Of a stretch of DNA of 64,000 bases, positions 50,946-59,282 are shown piece after piece; position 1 is the stretch's first letter; each line of letters opens with the position of its first letter. Below the pieces are notes generated by a model. It did no database searches, was not told the origin of the DNA, and worked only from the letters and a program-made list of their open reading frames with translations. This DNA is from CADEDH01 sp047971245 (GTDB taxonomy: Bacteria > Actinomycetota > Acidimicrobiia > Acidimicrobiales > SZUA-35). The position numbers were made by a program, and so were the translations under genes. The stretch spans positions 1 to 64,000 of the forward strand of contig JBKDZN010000219.1 of assembly GCA_047971245.1 (NCBI GenBank), read 5' to 3'.

Positions 50946-50986
50946 CGTATGATACCGGTACCACCGATCAAACCCGGCCGGACGGC

Positions 50987-50992
50987 TACCGT
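50987..50992 (+). promoter_or_regulatory. -10 element for menC
   Basis: TACCGT lies seven bases before the GTG at 51000. This favours that start over the ATG at 50949. Confidence 0.45.
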
Positions 50993-50999
50993 ACGCCTG

Positions 51000-52262
51000 G
51001 TGGAGCCCGACCCGCCGACCGCCTCCCCACCCCGATCGGCCCGGTCCGACCCGCCACCGGACCACCCGACCCCGACCGTGCTCGACGGCGACCACCGGCT
51101 GGAGCGGATCGAGGTTCACCTGCTCTCCCTGCCCCTCCGCCAGCCGTTCGCGGCCGCGCACGGGACCATGACCGAGCGGCTGGTGTCGGTGGTGGCCGTG
51201 GAGGCCGGCGGGATCACGGGATGGGGCGAGTGCTCGGCCCTGCCCCACGCCGGCTACACCCGGGAGGACGCCGTTTCCTCGGCCCGGTTCCTCGGTGAAA
51301 ACCTGGCACCGGCCCTGATCGGTCGGCCCCTGGCCGTGCTCACCGAGCGAGCCGGACCCGTCGCCGCCGGGTCGCAGGAGTCCGTCGGTGAGCTCGATCA
51401 CCCGATGGCGGTGGCGGCCCTGGAGATGGCCGGCCTCGACGTCGGTCTCCGGGCGGCCGGCTGTTCCCTGGCCCGGTACCTGGCCGAGCATCATGGTGAC
51501 GGCCGGCCCCCCGACACCCGCCCGGCCGGGGTGGCGGTAGGCCTGGCTTCCCCCGACGACACGGTGCAGCAGGTGGCCGCCCTGGTGGCGGAGGGCTACC
51601 GGCGGGTCAAGCTCAAGATCGAGCCCGGCCATGACCTGACGGTCGTGGCCGCCGTGGCCGCCGCCTGTCCCGGCCTCGAGCTCCAGGTGGACGCCAACGG
51701 GGCCTACCGGGCCGACGACCCGGGCCACCGGGCCACGATCGAGGCCCTGGTGGCGGGCGGGCCGACCTGGGGTCTCACCGCCCTGGAGCAGCCCTTCGCC
51801 GCCGAGGCCGTTCCGGCGGCCGCGTTCGCGGTGGCAGCGGCCGGATCCGGGGTGCGGATCGTGGCCGACGAGGCGGCACCGGATCTGACCTCGGTTCAGC
51901 GCCTGGCCGCCGATGGCGCCCTGTCGGCGGTGTCGGTGAAGCCGCCCCGCCTCGGCGGCCTGATCCGGGCGGCCGAGGTGCACGACTGGTGCCGGGCCAC
52001 CGGCCTGGCCGCCACCGCGGGCGGCATGGTGGAAACCGGGCTCGGTCGCCACGCCCTGGCCGCGCTGGCCGCCCTCCCCGGGTTCACCCTCACCGGTGAT
52101 CTGTCCCCGGCGGGTCGGTGGCTCACCGTCGATCCGTTCCCCGATCTGGTGCTGCACTCGGGGGCCGTCACCGTGCCCGCCGGACCCGGGGTGGCCGGCG
52201 ACCCCAACACCCGGCTCCTGAGGCGGGTCACCGTGGACCGGTGGCGGGCCACCGGCGGTTGA
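51000..52262 (+). CDS. menC: o-Succinylbenzoate synthase
   Basis: A 420-residue enolase-superfamily protein. After a Pro/Asp-rich extension of ~35 residues the capping domain begins at LERIEVHLLSLPLRQPF. Catalytic parts are VKLKIEPGHD (Lys-x-Lys), QVDANGAY (metal Asp), LEQPF (metal Glu), VADEAA (metal Asp) and SVKPPRLGG (second Lys). It dehydrates SHCHC to o-succinylbenzoate in menaquinone synthesis. Close relatives racemise N-acylamino acids, but menH adjacent and menD, menB and menF nearby support MenC. GTG at 51000 has a -10 element seven bases upstream. It faces menH with directly abutting stops. Confidence 0.85.
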   Translation: MEPDPPTASPPRSARSDPPPDHPTPTVLDGDHRLERIEVHLLSLPLRQPFAAAHGTMTERLVSVVAVEAGGITGWGECSALPHAGYTREDAVSSARFLGENLAPALIGRPLAVLTERAGPVAAGSQESVGELDHPMAVAALEMAGLDVGLRAAGCSLARYLAEHHGDGRPPDTRPAGVAVGLASPDDTVQQVAALVAEGYRRVKLKIEPGHDLTVVAAVAAACPGLELQVDANGAYRADDPGHRATIEALVAGGPTWGLTALEQPFAAEAVPAAAFAVAAAGSGVRIVADEAAPDLTSVQRLAADGALSAVSVKPPRLGGLIRAAEVHDWCRATGLAATAGGMVETGLGRHALAALAALPGFTLTGDLSPAGRWLTVDPFPDLVLHSGAVTVPAGPGVAGDPNTRLLRRVTVDRWRATGG

Positions 52263-53027
52263 TCAGGCCCCGTCGAGCCCCTCCACGAAGCTCCGGATCC
52301 GGTCGGCGGTGGCAGTCGGCGACTCGAGGTGGACGGCGTGGGTCCCGGGCAGCACGGCCAAGGAGGCCTGGGGCAGCGAGGCCACCAGCCGCTCCCCGAG
52401 GGCGACGAACTTCGCGTCGCCGGCACCGGCGATCACCAGCGTGGGCACGGCCACCCGCCCCAGTTCCGGCCACAACGGGCGCTGCTGCCCGGTCCCCCGG
52501 TGGCGGAGAGTGGCGGCCAACCCCTCGGGCCGGTTGGTCAGCCGGGCGTCGACGGCGGCCGCGTCCGGTCCGAGCCCGGCGAACAGCGGATTGGCCAACC
52601 ATTGCTCGAGGAATGCGGCCAGGCCGACCCGTTCGAGCCGTTCGGCCTGGTCGTCATCGGCGCGCGGCCGGGCGGCGCGCTCCTCGGGGGAGTCGATCCC
52701 GCCGGTTGCCCCCACCACCACCAATGCGTCGACCGATTCCGGGTGGTTGACGGCGGCGTGGAGGGCGATGCGGCCACCCATCGAATAGCCGACGAGCACC
52801 GCTGGGCCGGTGGTATCCACCAACAGGTGGGCGGCGGTGTCGAGGTCGACGTCGTCGTGGACGGGAGCGGTGCGGCCGTGACCGGGCAGGTCGACCCCGA
52901 TGACCTCGTGATCGGTGGCCAGGTCCGGGATCAGGAGGCCCCAGCAGCGGGCGTTCTGGGTGAACCCGTGGGCCAACGCCAGTCGCCGGCCTCGGCCCCA
53001 CCGTTCGACAGCGAGCGGTTCGGTCAT
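52263..53027 (-). CDS. menH: SHCHC synthase MenH-like alpha/beta hydrolase
   Basis: A 254-residue alpha/beta hydrolase. ALAHGFTQNARCWG, VDLPGHGRT, the elbow VGYSMGGRIALHAA, and AGAGDAKFVALGERL with THAVHLESP fit MenH, which eliminates pyruvate from SEPHCHC to give SHCHC. The G-Y-S-M-G-G-R elbow and the D-x-K-F segment are typical of MenH. ATG at 53027 giving MTEPLAVERW is chosen. It is convergent with menC and the product of its reaction is the MenC substrate. Confidence 0.8.
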   Translation of the reverse strand: MTEPLAVERWGRGRRLALAHGFTQNARCWGLLIPDLATDHEVIGVDLPGHGRTAPVHDDVDLDTAAHLLVDTTGPAVLVGYSMGGRIALHAAVNHPESVDALVVVGATGGIDSPEERAARPRADDDQAERLERVGLAAFLEQWLANPLFAGLGPDAAAVDARLTNRPEGLAATLRHRGTGQQRPLWPELGRVAVPTLVIAGAGDAKFVALGERLVASLPQASLAVLPGTHAVHLESPTATADRIRSFVEGLDGA

Positions 53028-53114
53028 GCCCACCAGGATGCACCGGCGCCGGCCGAACGCCCCGGCCGGGTCACCGTCGTGACGGCCGCTGGGGATCCGG
53101 GTGGGGATCATGAC

Positions 53115-53120
53115 TAACGT
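53115..53120 (+). promoter_or_regulatory. -10 element for lactonase-like gene
   Basis: TAACGT is followed by six bases and the ATG at 53127. Confidence 0.45.
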
Positions 53121-53126
53121 CCGGGT

Positions 53127-53903
53127 ATGACGACACCTGCGGTTCACCTCACCGCGTTGAGCGCCGGATGGATGACCTCGGCGCTCGGCGGTTTCCTCGA
53201 AGGGGAGCACGGCTCGATCACCTTCCCGGTTCCCTTCTACGTGATCGAGCATCCGATGGGGCTCACCGTGGTGGACACCGGACTCCATCCCCAGCTGGCG
53301 CAGGACACCACCCGCCTGGGCGGCCTCGCCGATCTCTTCACCCCGGATCTTCCCGAGGATGGCAGCGGCTCGGTCGGCCCCCAGCTCCGCGCCGCCGGGT
53401 TCGATCCCGACCAGGTGGTGCAGGTCATCCTGACCCATCTCCACTTCGACCACGCCGGGGGCCTGATCGAGCTGCCGAACGCCCGGATCCTGGTGCAACG
53501 GCGGGAATGGGCTCAGCTCACCGATGGTGGCTCGTTGGAGGCCGCCGGCATCAATCCCGACGATGTCGAACTCGGACACGATCGTTTCGAGGCCGACGGT
53601 GACGTGGACGTGTACGGCGACGGCACGGTGGACTGCCTGGTCACCCCGGGCCACACCCCCGGCCACCAGTCGGTGCGGGTGCGGACGCCGGATCAGACCT
53701 ATCTGATCTGCGGCGACTGCGCCTATCTGGAGCGCAGCCTCGTCCACGAACATCTCCCCCCGTTCGGTTTCGACCGTGACGAACAGGTCCGCTCGATACG
53801 CCGCCTGGCCGCGGAGCAGGCGGCCGGCTGCCGGCTGCTCTACGGCCACGATCCGGACCAGTGGGCGCGGATCCAGCGGGACGGCCTCCTCGACGGGGCC
53901 TGA
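53127..53903 (+). CDS. Metallo-beta-lactamase-fold lactonase (AHL lactonase-like)
   Basis: A 258-residue dinuclear zinc hydrolase. LTHLHFDHAGGLIEL has the HxHxDH motif, PGHTPGHQS the next His, CGDCAYLERSL the bridging Asp and LYGHDP the last His. The FPVPFYVIEHPMGLTVVDTG front and the FDHAGG form place it near the AiiA/AttM N-acyl-homoserine lactonases. This group opens lactone rings and quenches quorum-sensing signals, but other lactones or esters are possible. It has its own promoter and is convergent with the P450 gene, with only seven bases between stops. Confidence 0.8.
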   Translation: MTTPAVHLTALSAGWMTSALGGFLEGEHGSITFPVPFYVIEHPMGLTVVDTGLHPQLAQDTTRLGGLADLFTPDLPEDGSGSVGPQLRAAGFDPDQVVQVILTHLHFDHAGGLIELPNARILVQRREWAQLTDGGSLEAAGINPDDVELGHDRFEADGDVDVYGDGTVDCLVTPGHTPGHQSVRVRTPDQTYLICGDCAYLERSLVHEHLPPFGFDRDEQVRSIRRLAAEQAAGCRLLYGHDPDQWARIQRDGLLDGA

Positions 53904-53910
53904 TCGTCGC

Positions 53911-55173
53911 TCAGTTGCGGACGAGCAGCGCCACCGGCCCCCGGAAGGCGAGATTGGGGTCGAACCGCAGATCCTGGGCCACGAGCTCGAGATCGGGGCA
54001 GCGGGCGGCCAGCTCCTCCAGGGCGATGACGGCCACCGTTTTGGCCAGGGGCGCGCCCAGGCAATGGTGTTTCCCCTTTCCGAAGGACAGGGCGTCGGTG
54101 GCGTTCGACCGGGTCGGGTCGAACCAGTCGGGGTGCTCGAAGCGGTCGGGGTCACGGTTGGCCACGCCCAGCAGCAGCAACAGCTTCGCCCCCGCCGGCA
54201 GCGTCGTATCCCCCAGGGTGGTCTCCCGCGTCGTGACGCGCCGCCAGCTGACGAGACCCGGGTCGTAGCGGATGATCTCGTCCACCACCGCCGGGACCAG
54301 CGATGGCCGGTCCACCACCGCGGTCCACATCGCCCGATCCTCCAGCAGGCGGCGCACCATGTTGGAAATCAGGTTCTTGGTCGCCTCGTGACCGGCGAAG
54401 CTGAGACCAAAGACAATGTGCGTGATCTCCAGCATGCTTAACGTCGATGGATCGGAGAGGTGAATACGGATAAGATCACCGGTGAGATCATCACCCGGAT
54501 TGTTCAGATTCCGCTCGACGTGACGTTGGCAGTAGCGGAAATAGGCCACCATGTCATGAGCAGAGTTCACCTGCTGGTCCCGCGTCGGACGACCCCATCC
54601 GACGGCCATGCGATTTCCCCCCCAGGCCTCGAGCGTGACCGCATCGTCGGCGGGGAAGCCGAGCAGGGTGAAGGTGGTGGAGGTCGGGAGGGGCCGCGAG
54701 AACCGCTCCACCAGGTCGAACTCACCGGCCGGGAAGTCAGCGATCAGCTCGACGGCTCGGCGCCGCACGATCGGCCCCATGGCCAGCAGTCGTGGGCCAC
54801 TCAGCCCGATCTGGTTGTGACCTCGGATCCTGGAGTGCTCCGGACCGTCCAGGTCCGACATGGTCCGCAAGGGCCGGAAACCCTCCGCGAGGATACGAGC
54901 CGCGTCCTCGTGGATCGGCGTGAGGGGAGCATGGGCGACCGCGGCGGAATAGGTTTCGGCATCATCGAAGACCGCCTCGACCTGGTCGTAGCGGGCCACC
55001 AGCCACAGATCACCTTCGGTCCAGTAGCGAGGCCCGGCGGCCTCGAGTAGTTCTGGCACCATCGTGTACGGATCGTCGAGGTACTGGGCGCAGAACGGGT
55101 CGAACGCAACCGGACACCACAGCCCACCACCGACGTGGGGCACAGGGGCATACCCGGACTGACTGAACGGCAT
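53911..55173 (-). CDS. Cytochrome P450
   Basis: A 420-residue P450. The I-helix oxygen site is FAGHEATKN, the ExxR is in VDEIIRYDPGL, and the haem loop is LSFGKGKHHCLGAPLAK with the thiolate Cys. The start is the ATG giving MPFSQSGYAP. There is no membrane anchor, so it is a soluble class I type that needs a ferredoxin, which is not in the window. It is transcribed away from a LysR gene with strong dyads between them, so LysR control is likely. Substrate unknown. Confidence 0.92.
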   Translation of the reverse strand: MPFSQSGYAPVPHVGGGLWCPVAFDPFCAQYLDDPYTMVPELLEAAGPRYWTEGDLWLVARYDQVEAVFDDAETYSAAVAHAPLTPIHEDAARILAEGFRPLRTMSDLDGPEHSRIRGHNQIGLSGPRLLAMGPIVRRRAVELIADFPAGEFDLVERFSRPLPTSTTFTLLGFPADDAVTLEAWGGNRMAVGWGRPTRDQQVNSAHDMVAYFRYCQRHVERNLNNPGDDLTGDLIRIHLSDPSTLSMLEITHIVFGLSFAGHEATKNLISNMVRRLLEDRAMWTAVVDRPSLVPAVVDEIIRYDPGLVSWRRVTTRETTLGDTTLPAGAKLLLLLGVANRDPDRFEHPDWFDPTRSNATDALSFGKGKHHCLGAPLAKTVAVIALEELAARCPDLELVAQDLRFDPNLAFRGPVALLVRN

Positions 55174-55340
55174 CGGTGATTGTCCCCTTCCTCTGGCAGT
55201 TCGTTCGTACGCCTGGCACCCACCGCGAGAGAACAGAAGCGAGGCACCGACGTGGCCCGACAACGACGGTTGGCCGGTCCCGGCCAACGAACTCAAGGGG
55301 GCCCACCCACAGCCATGAATGCCAACGAATGACAACAAAT
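55174..55340. other. P450 upstream region
   Basis: No gene is visible. On the minus strand the region holds a GGAAGGGGACA purine stretch ahead of the P450 ATG that can serve as a ribosome site, and an AT-richer part (55310-55340) next to the palindrome. Confidence 0.4.
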
Positions 55341-55367
55341 CGGGCCATTGTTCGAACAAACGGCCCG
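55341..55367. promoter_or_regulatory. 27-bp palindromic operator candidate
   Basis: A perfect 12-bp palindrome, TTGTTCGAACAA (55348-55359), is flanked by inverted arms CGGGCC (55341-55346) and GGCCCG (55362-55367). It lies between the divergent P450 and LysR genes. Confidence 0.6.
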
Positions 55368-55428
55368 ACACGTCGACGGTTAGCCATGAAGCCGGGACGG
55401 GAAAGTCCTACTCTTAACTGTCGCCCAG

Positions 55429-55449
55429 GTACTTCGAAGTGTAAAGTAC
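55429..55449. promoter_or_regulatory. Second dyad at the LysR promoter
   Basis: GTACTT and AAGTAC form an inverted repeat with a nine-base centre, overlapping the perfect palindrome ACTTCGAAGT (55431-55440). It sits about where the -35 region should be. Confidence 0.5.
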
Positions 55450-55468
55450 GACTTGCCGGCTCTTGCCG

Positions 55469-55474
55469 TAAGAT
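55469..55474 (+). promoter_or_regulatory. -10 element for LysR gene
   Basis: TAAGAT lies six bases before the ATG at 55481. Confidence 0.5.
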
Positions 55475-55480
55475 GCTCTT

Positions 55481-56386
55481 ATGGCAGGGGGATCCGCCGA
55501 GTTCACGCTTCGTCAGGCCCGGTACTTCCTGGTCGCGGCCGAAACGGGGAGCATGGCCGCGGCCGCACGCCGGCTGCACGTGTCGGCCAGCGCCGTGTCC
55601 CAGGCCATCTCGACGCTGGAGCGGATCCTCGGCGCCAGCCTGCTCGTCCGGGCGCCCCACCAGCCACTGGCCCTCACGTCGAGCGGCGCCCGCCTCATCG
55701 GCGACCTCCGCCGCCTGGTCGACGCGGCCGACGAGCTGGTCGACGAGGCCCAACGCGACGCCGAGCAGACGGCCGGCCAGCTCCGGCTCGGCTGCTACAT
55801 GACCCTGGCCCCGATTTATGTGCCCCAACTCATCGCCGCCAACGAGCAGGCCCATCCCGGAATCGATATCCGGGTCTCGGAACTCCCCCTCAACGAGCTG
55901 CAGGACCAGCTGTTCGACGGCCGGCTGGAGCTCGGCCTGCTCTACGATCGCAACATCCGCCCCGGCATCGCCACCGAGGTCGTGGCCGAGACCCGGCCCC
56001 ACGCCATCGTGTGGGCCGATCATCCCCTGGCCGATCGGAAATCGGTTCACCTGCACGAATTGGCCGAGGATCCGATGGTGGTGCTCGATGTGCCCCCGAG
56101 CCGGAACTACTTCGGCGAACTGCTCGACGACCTGGGCATCCAACCCCCGGCGATGCGGATCACCGGCAGCTACGAGACGGTCCGGTCGCTGGTGGCCCGG
56201 GGTCTCGGCTGGTCCATCCTGATCCAGCGTCCGGGTATCGACATCAGCTACGAGGGGCGGCCGATCCGGACCCTAGAGATCGCCGACCGGTTACCGGCGA
56301 TGCCGGTGTTGGCCGCGTGGCCTGCCCAGGCCCAGCTCCCCCGCCGAACGGTGGCCGTGCTGGAGACCATCCGTCGTCTCGCCTGA
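55481..56386 (+). CDS. LysR-family transcriptional regulator
   Basis: A 301-residue LysR-type regulator. The winged helix is residues 8-65 (FTLRQARYFLVAAETGSMAAAARRLHVSASAVSQAISTLERILG), then the periplasmic-binding-like effector domain (GQLRLGCYMTLAPIYVPQLI, LFDGRLELGLLYD, VARGLGWSILIQRP). It diverges from the P450 gene and two dyads lie in the spacer, so it probably controls the P450 and itself. The ATG follows a TAAGAT element by six bases. It lies 59 nt before menD, in the same direction, which may let read-through reach menD. Confidence 0.92.
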   Translation: MAGGSAEFTLRQARYFLVAAETGSMAAAARRLHVSASAVSQAISTLERILGASLLVRAPHQPLALTSSGARLIGDLRRLVDAADELVDEAQRDAEQTAGQLRLGCYMTLAPIYVPQLIAANEQAHPGIDIRVSELPLNELQDQLFDGRLELGLLYDRNIRPGIATEVVAETRPHAIVWADHPLADRKSVHLHELAEDPMVVLDVPPSRNYFGELLDDLGIQPPAMRITGSYETVRSLVARGLGWSILIQRPGIDISYEGRPIRTLEIADRLPAMPVLAAWPAQAQLPRRTVAVLETIRRLA

Positions 56387-56432
56387 CCCGTGCCGGAGAC
56401 CGGGCGCAGCGCGACCGGGTCGGGACGGTGGC

Positions 56433-56438
56433 TAGGTT
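56433..56438 (+). promoter_or_regulatory. -10 element for menD
   Basis: TAGGTT is followed by seven bases and the ATG at 56446. The block CTAGGTTGTGGCCC occurs again at 61792 before another gene. Confidence 0.55.
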
Positions 56439-56445
56439 GTGGCCC

Positions 56446-58185
56446 ATGACCGCACCGGCCGCACCACCCGTCACGGCGACGGCCACCTTCTGCGCCACCC
56501 TGGTCGACGAATGGGTTCGCGCCGGGGTGACCGCGGCGATGCTGGCGCCGGGTTCCCGGTCGACCCCCCTGGCCCTGGCCCTGACGCGCCAGTCCCGACT
56601 CCGGGTCCACCTGTTCCACGACGAGCGCGCCGCTGGGTACGCGGCCGTGGGCCATGGACTGACGACGGGCCGGCCCGCCGTGGTGTTGTGCACCAGCGGC
56701 ACGGCGGCCACCCACCTCCACGGAGCGGTGGTGGAGGCCGACCTCGCGGCGGTGCCGTTGATCGTATGCACCGCCGACCGGCCACCAGAGCTGTGGGGGG
56801 TGGGGGCGCCCCAGACGATCGACCAGAACGGGCTGTACGGGTCAGCCGTCCGCGGGTTCCACCAGCCGGGTGTGCCGCACGACGGCGACTCGGGTTGGTG
56901 GCGGTCGCTGGCCTCCCGCCTGGTGGCCGACGCCGTGGGCTGGGCGGGGCGGCCCGGACCCGTCCACGCCAACCTCAGTTTCCGCGACCCCCTGGTGGGC
57001 TCCCCCGGCCCGCTCCCACCCGGTCGTCCCGGCACAGCCCCGTGGCATCGCACCGAACCCGGTCCCCGGGCGGCCACCCCGGCGCCGGGTGGGGCGGCGA
57101 CCGTCCTGCTCGACACCGTCGTCGAGCCCGGAACGGGCCGCGGCCGGGCCCGGTCCGGGGTGTTCGTCGTGGGACGGACGACGGCCCGGTCCGAGTCCAT
57201 CACGGAGCTGGCCCGTCGCCTCGGTTGGCCGGTACTCGCCGACCACCGTTCCGGCTGTCGCGGTGGGGACACGGCGATCCGTCGGTTCGACGGGTTGCTC
57301 CGCTCCCCGTCGTTCGCGGCCGCCGCCGTGCCGGACGTGATCGTCCGGATCGGCGAACCACTGGCCAGCAAGCTGGTCAGCCAGTGGATCGAGACCGCGG
57401 CGGCCGCCGGGACCGAGGTCATCTCCGTGACCGACCGGGGCCGCTGGATCGACCCGGAGCGCGCCGCGTCGGTGGTCGTCGACGACCCGGCCGGGCTCGA
57501 CGACCTGCCGGCCGCCCTCCCCGAACGACTCCGACCGGCGGCCACCGCGGCCTGGTGGCGGCGCGCCGATGAGGCCGCGGGGGCGGCGGGGGCCAACCGT
57601 CTTCCCGTCGAACCGGCCGTCATGGCCGCCGTTGTCGACACCCTCCCCCCGGAGGCCGCCCTGGTCGTCGCCTCCTCCATGCCGGTCCGCGATCTGGAGT
57701 GGTACGGCCCCCCGGGGTCGGGGGTGGCGGTGCTGGCGAATCGGGGGGCCAACGGGATCGACGGTGTGGTCGCCACCGCCATCGGGGTCGCCCTCACCGG
57801 GCGACCGACCACGGTCGTCGTCGGCGACCTGGCGTTCCTGCACGATTCGACCGCCCTGATCGCCCTGGCGGCCCGCGACGTCGATCTCGAGATCGTCGTG
57901 ATCGACAACGACGGCGGCGGCATCTTCTCCTTCCTCGCCCAGGCCGCCCTGCTCGACCACGAGCGCTTCGAGGCCCTGTTCGGCACCCCCCACGGAACCG
58001 ACGTGGCCGCCCTGGCCGCGGCCCATCGACTCCCGGTGACCCGCTGGCCCGACCGGACGCCGGGCCCCGGCCCTCGGGTGGTCGTCGCCTCCAGCGACCG
58101 GGACGCCAACCGGGCCGGCCACGCGGCCCTGAACGCGGCCATCGTGGCCGTCGCCGACGATCACGCCGCCTCGAACCCCCGCTGA
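56446..58185 (+). CDS. menD: SEPHCHC synthase MenD
   Basis: A 579-residue thiamine-diphosphate enzyme that adds succinic semialdehyde from 2-oxoglutarate to isochorismate. APGSRSTPLALAL is the MenD signature, FHDERAAGYAAVGHG holds the cofactor Glu, CTSGTAATHLHGAVVEA follows, and the TPP/metal motif is GDLAFLHDSTAL to VVIDNDGGGIFSFL. Length is typical. The ATG follows a TAGGTT element by seven bases. An inserted Pro/Gly/Arg-rich stretch (about 185-230) is longer than in E. coli. MenF supplies its substrate and MenH takes its product. Confidence 0.95.
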   Translation: MTAPAAPPVTATATFCATLVDEWVRAGVTAAMLAPGSRSTPLALALTRQSRLRVHLFHDERAAGYAAVGHGLTTGRPAVVLCTSGTAATHLHGAVVEADLAAVPLIVCTADRPPELWGVGAPQTIDQNGLYGSAVRGFHQPGVPHDGDSGWWRSLASRLVADAVGWAGRPGPVHANLSFRDPLVGSPGPLPPGRPGTAPWHRTEPGPRAATPAPGGAATVLLDTVVEPGTGRGRARSGVFVVGRTTARSESITELARRLGWPVLADHRSGCRGGDTAIRRFDGLLRSPSFAAAAVPDVIVRIGEPLASKLVSQWIETAAAAGTEVISVTDRGRWIDPERAASVVVDDPAGLDDLPAALPERLRPAATAAWWRRADEAAGAAGANRLPVEPAVMAAVVDTLPPEAALVVASSMPVRDLEWYGPPGSGVAVLANRGANGIDGVVATAIGVALTGRPTTVVVGDLAFLHDSTALIALAARDVDLEIVVIDNDGGGIFSFLAQAALLDHERFEALFGTPHGTDVAALAAAHRLPVTRWPDRTPGPGPRVVVASSDRDANRAGHAALNAAIVAVADDHAASNPR

Positions 58186-58227
58186 AACCCGCCGCCACCG
58201 GCAACCCGCGCCTCCCGGCCACGGGCC

Positions 58228-58233
58228 TAGGCT
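58228..58233 (+). promoter_or_regulatory. -10 element for menB
   Basis: TAGGCT lies eight bases before the ATG at 58242. Confidence 0.5.
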
Positions 58234-58241
58234 GACCGGCC

Positions 58242-59225
58242 ATGGCCGACGACACCGCTCCCCCGACCCCCGCCCCTGCCCCCACCCCGGGCTCTGCGGC
58301 ACCCGGCGCCGGTCGGCCCGCCAACGGGGTGTCCGATCTGTTCGACCCCGACCGCTGGATCCCGGTGACGGGATTCGAGTTCACCGACATCACCTACCAC
58401 CGGGCGAAGGAGACGGGGGCGGTCCGAATCGCCTTCGACCGGCCCGAGGTCCGCAACGCGTTCCGGCCCCACACGGTCGACGAGTTGTACCGGGCGCTCG
58501 ACCACGCCCGGATGACCACCGACGTCGGCTGTGTCCTGCTCACCGGGAACGGCCCGTCGCCCCGGGACGGCGGCTGGGCGTTCTGCTCCGGCGGCGATCA
58601 ACGGATCCGCGGACGCGACGGCTACCGCTATGCGGATGGCGAGACGGCGGCCGAGATCGATCCGGCCCGCAGCGGACGGCTCCACATCCTCGAGGTGCAG
58701 CGGCTGATCCGGATGATGCCCAAGGTGGTGATCTGTGTGGTGCCGGGGTGGGCGGCCGGCGGCGGACACAGCCTGCATGTGGTCAGCGATCTCACCCTCG
58801 CCTCGGCCGAACACGCCCGGTTCAAGCAGACCGACACCGACGTGGCCAGCTTCGACGGGGGTTTCGGATCCGCGTATCTGGCCCGCCAGGTCGGCCAGAA
58901 GATCGCCCGGGAGATCTTCTTCCTGGGCCGCACCTACACCGCGGACGAGGCGAAACAGCAGGGCGTCGTCAACGCCGTCGTCCCCCACACCGACCTTGAG
59001 AGCGAGGCGCTCCAATGGGCGGCGGAGATCTGCGGCAAGAGCCCGACCGCCCAGCGGATGGTCAAGTTCGCCCTCAACCTGATCGACGACGGCCTCGTCG
59101 GTCAGCAGGTGTTCGCCGGGGAAGCCACCCGTCTGGCGTATGCCTCCGACGAGGCCGCCGAGGGGCGCGACGCCTTCCTCGACAAGCGCGACCCGGACTG
59201 GTCCGCCTTCCCGTACCACTTCTGA
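58242..59225 (+). CDS. menB: 1,4-Dihydroxy-2-naphthoyl-CoA synthase
   Basis: A 327-residue crotonase-fold enzyme that closes the ring of o-succinylbenzoyl-CoA. FDRPEVRNAFRPHTVDEL, FCSGGDQRIRGRDGY, VVPGWAAGGGHSLHVVSDLTLAS and TDTDVASFDGGFGSAYLAR are MenB-specific; the Asp in FDGGFGSAY is a catalytic residue. A 35-residue Ala/Pro/Thr N-terminal extension is present, as in several actinobacteria. It has its own leaderless promoter after menD. MenE, which makes its substrate, is not in this window. Confidence 0.95.
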   Translation: MADDTAPPTPAPAPTPGSAAPGAGRPANGVSDLFDPDRWIPVTGFEFTDITYHRAKETGAVRIAFDRPEVRNAFRPHTVDELYRALDHARMTTDVGCVLLTGNGPSPRDGGWAFCSGGDQRIRGRDGYRYADGETAAEIDPARSGRLHILEVQRLIRMMPKVVICVVPGWAAGGGHSLHVVSDLTLASAEHARFKQTDTDVASFDGGFGSAYLARQVGQKIAREIFFLGRTYTADEAKQQGVVNAVVPHTDLESEALQWAAEICGKSPTAQRMVKFALNLIDDGLVGQQVFAGEATRLAYASDEAAEGRDAFLDKRDPDWSAFPYHF

Positions 59226-59239
59226 CCCAGGCACGGCCC

Positions 59240-59282
59240 AAGGACCCCGTAACCGAAGGACCCCGTAGCCGAAGGACCCCGT
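59240..59282. repeat. 16-bp direct repeats between menB and a membrane gene
   Basis: AAGGACCCCGTARCCG occurs at 59240 and 59256, with a partial third copy (11 bases) at 59272 that runs into the stop of the opposing gene. Confidence 0.8.
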
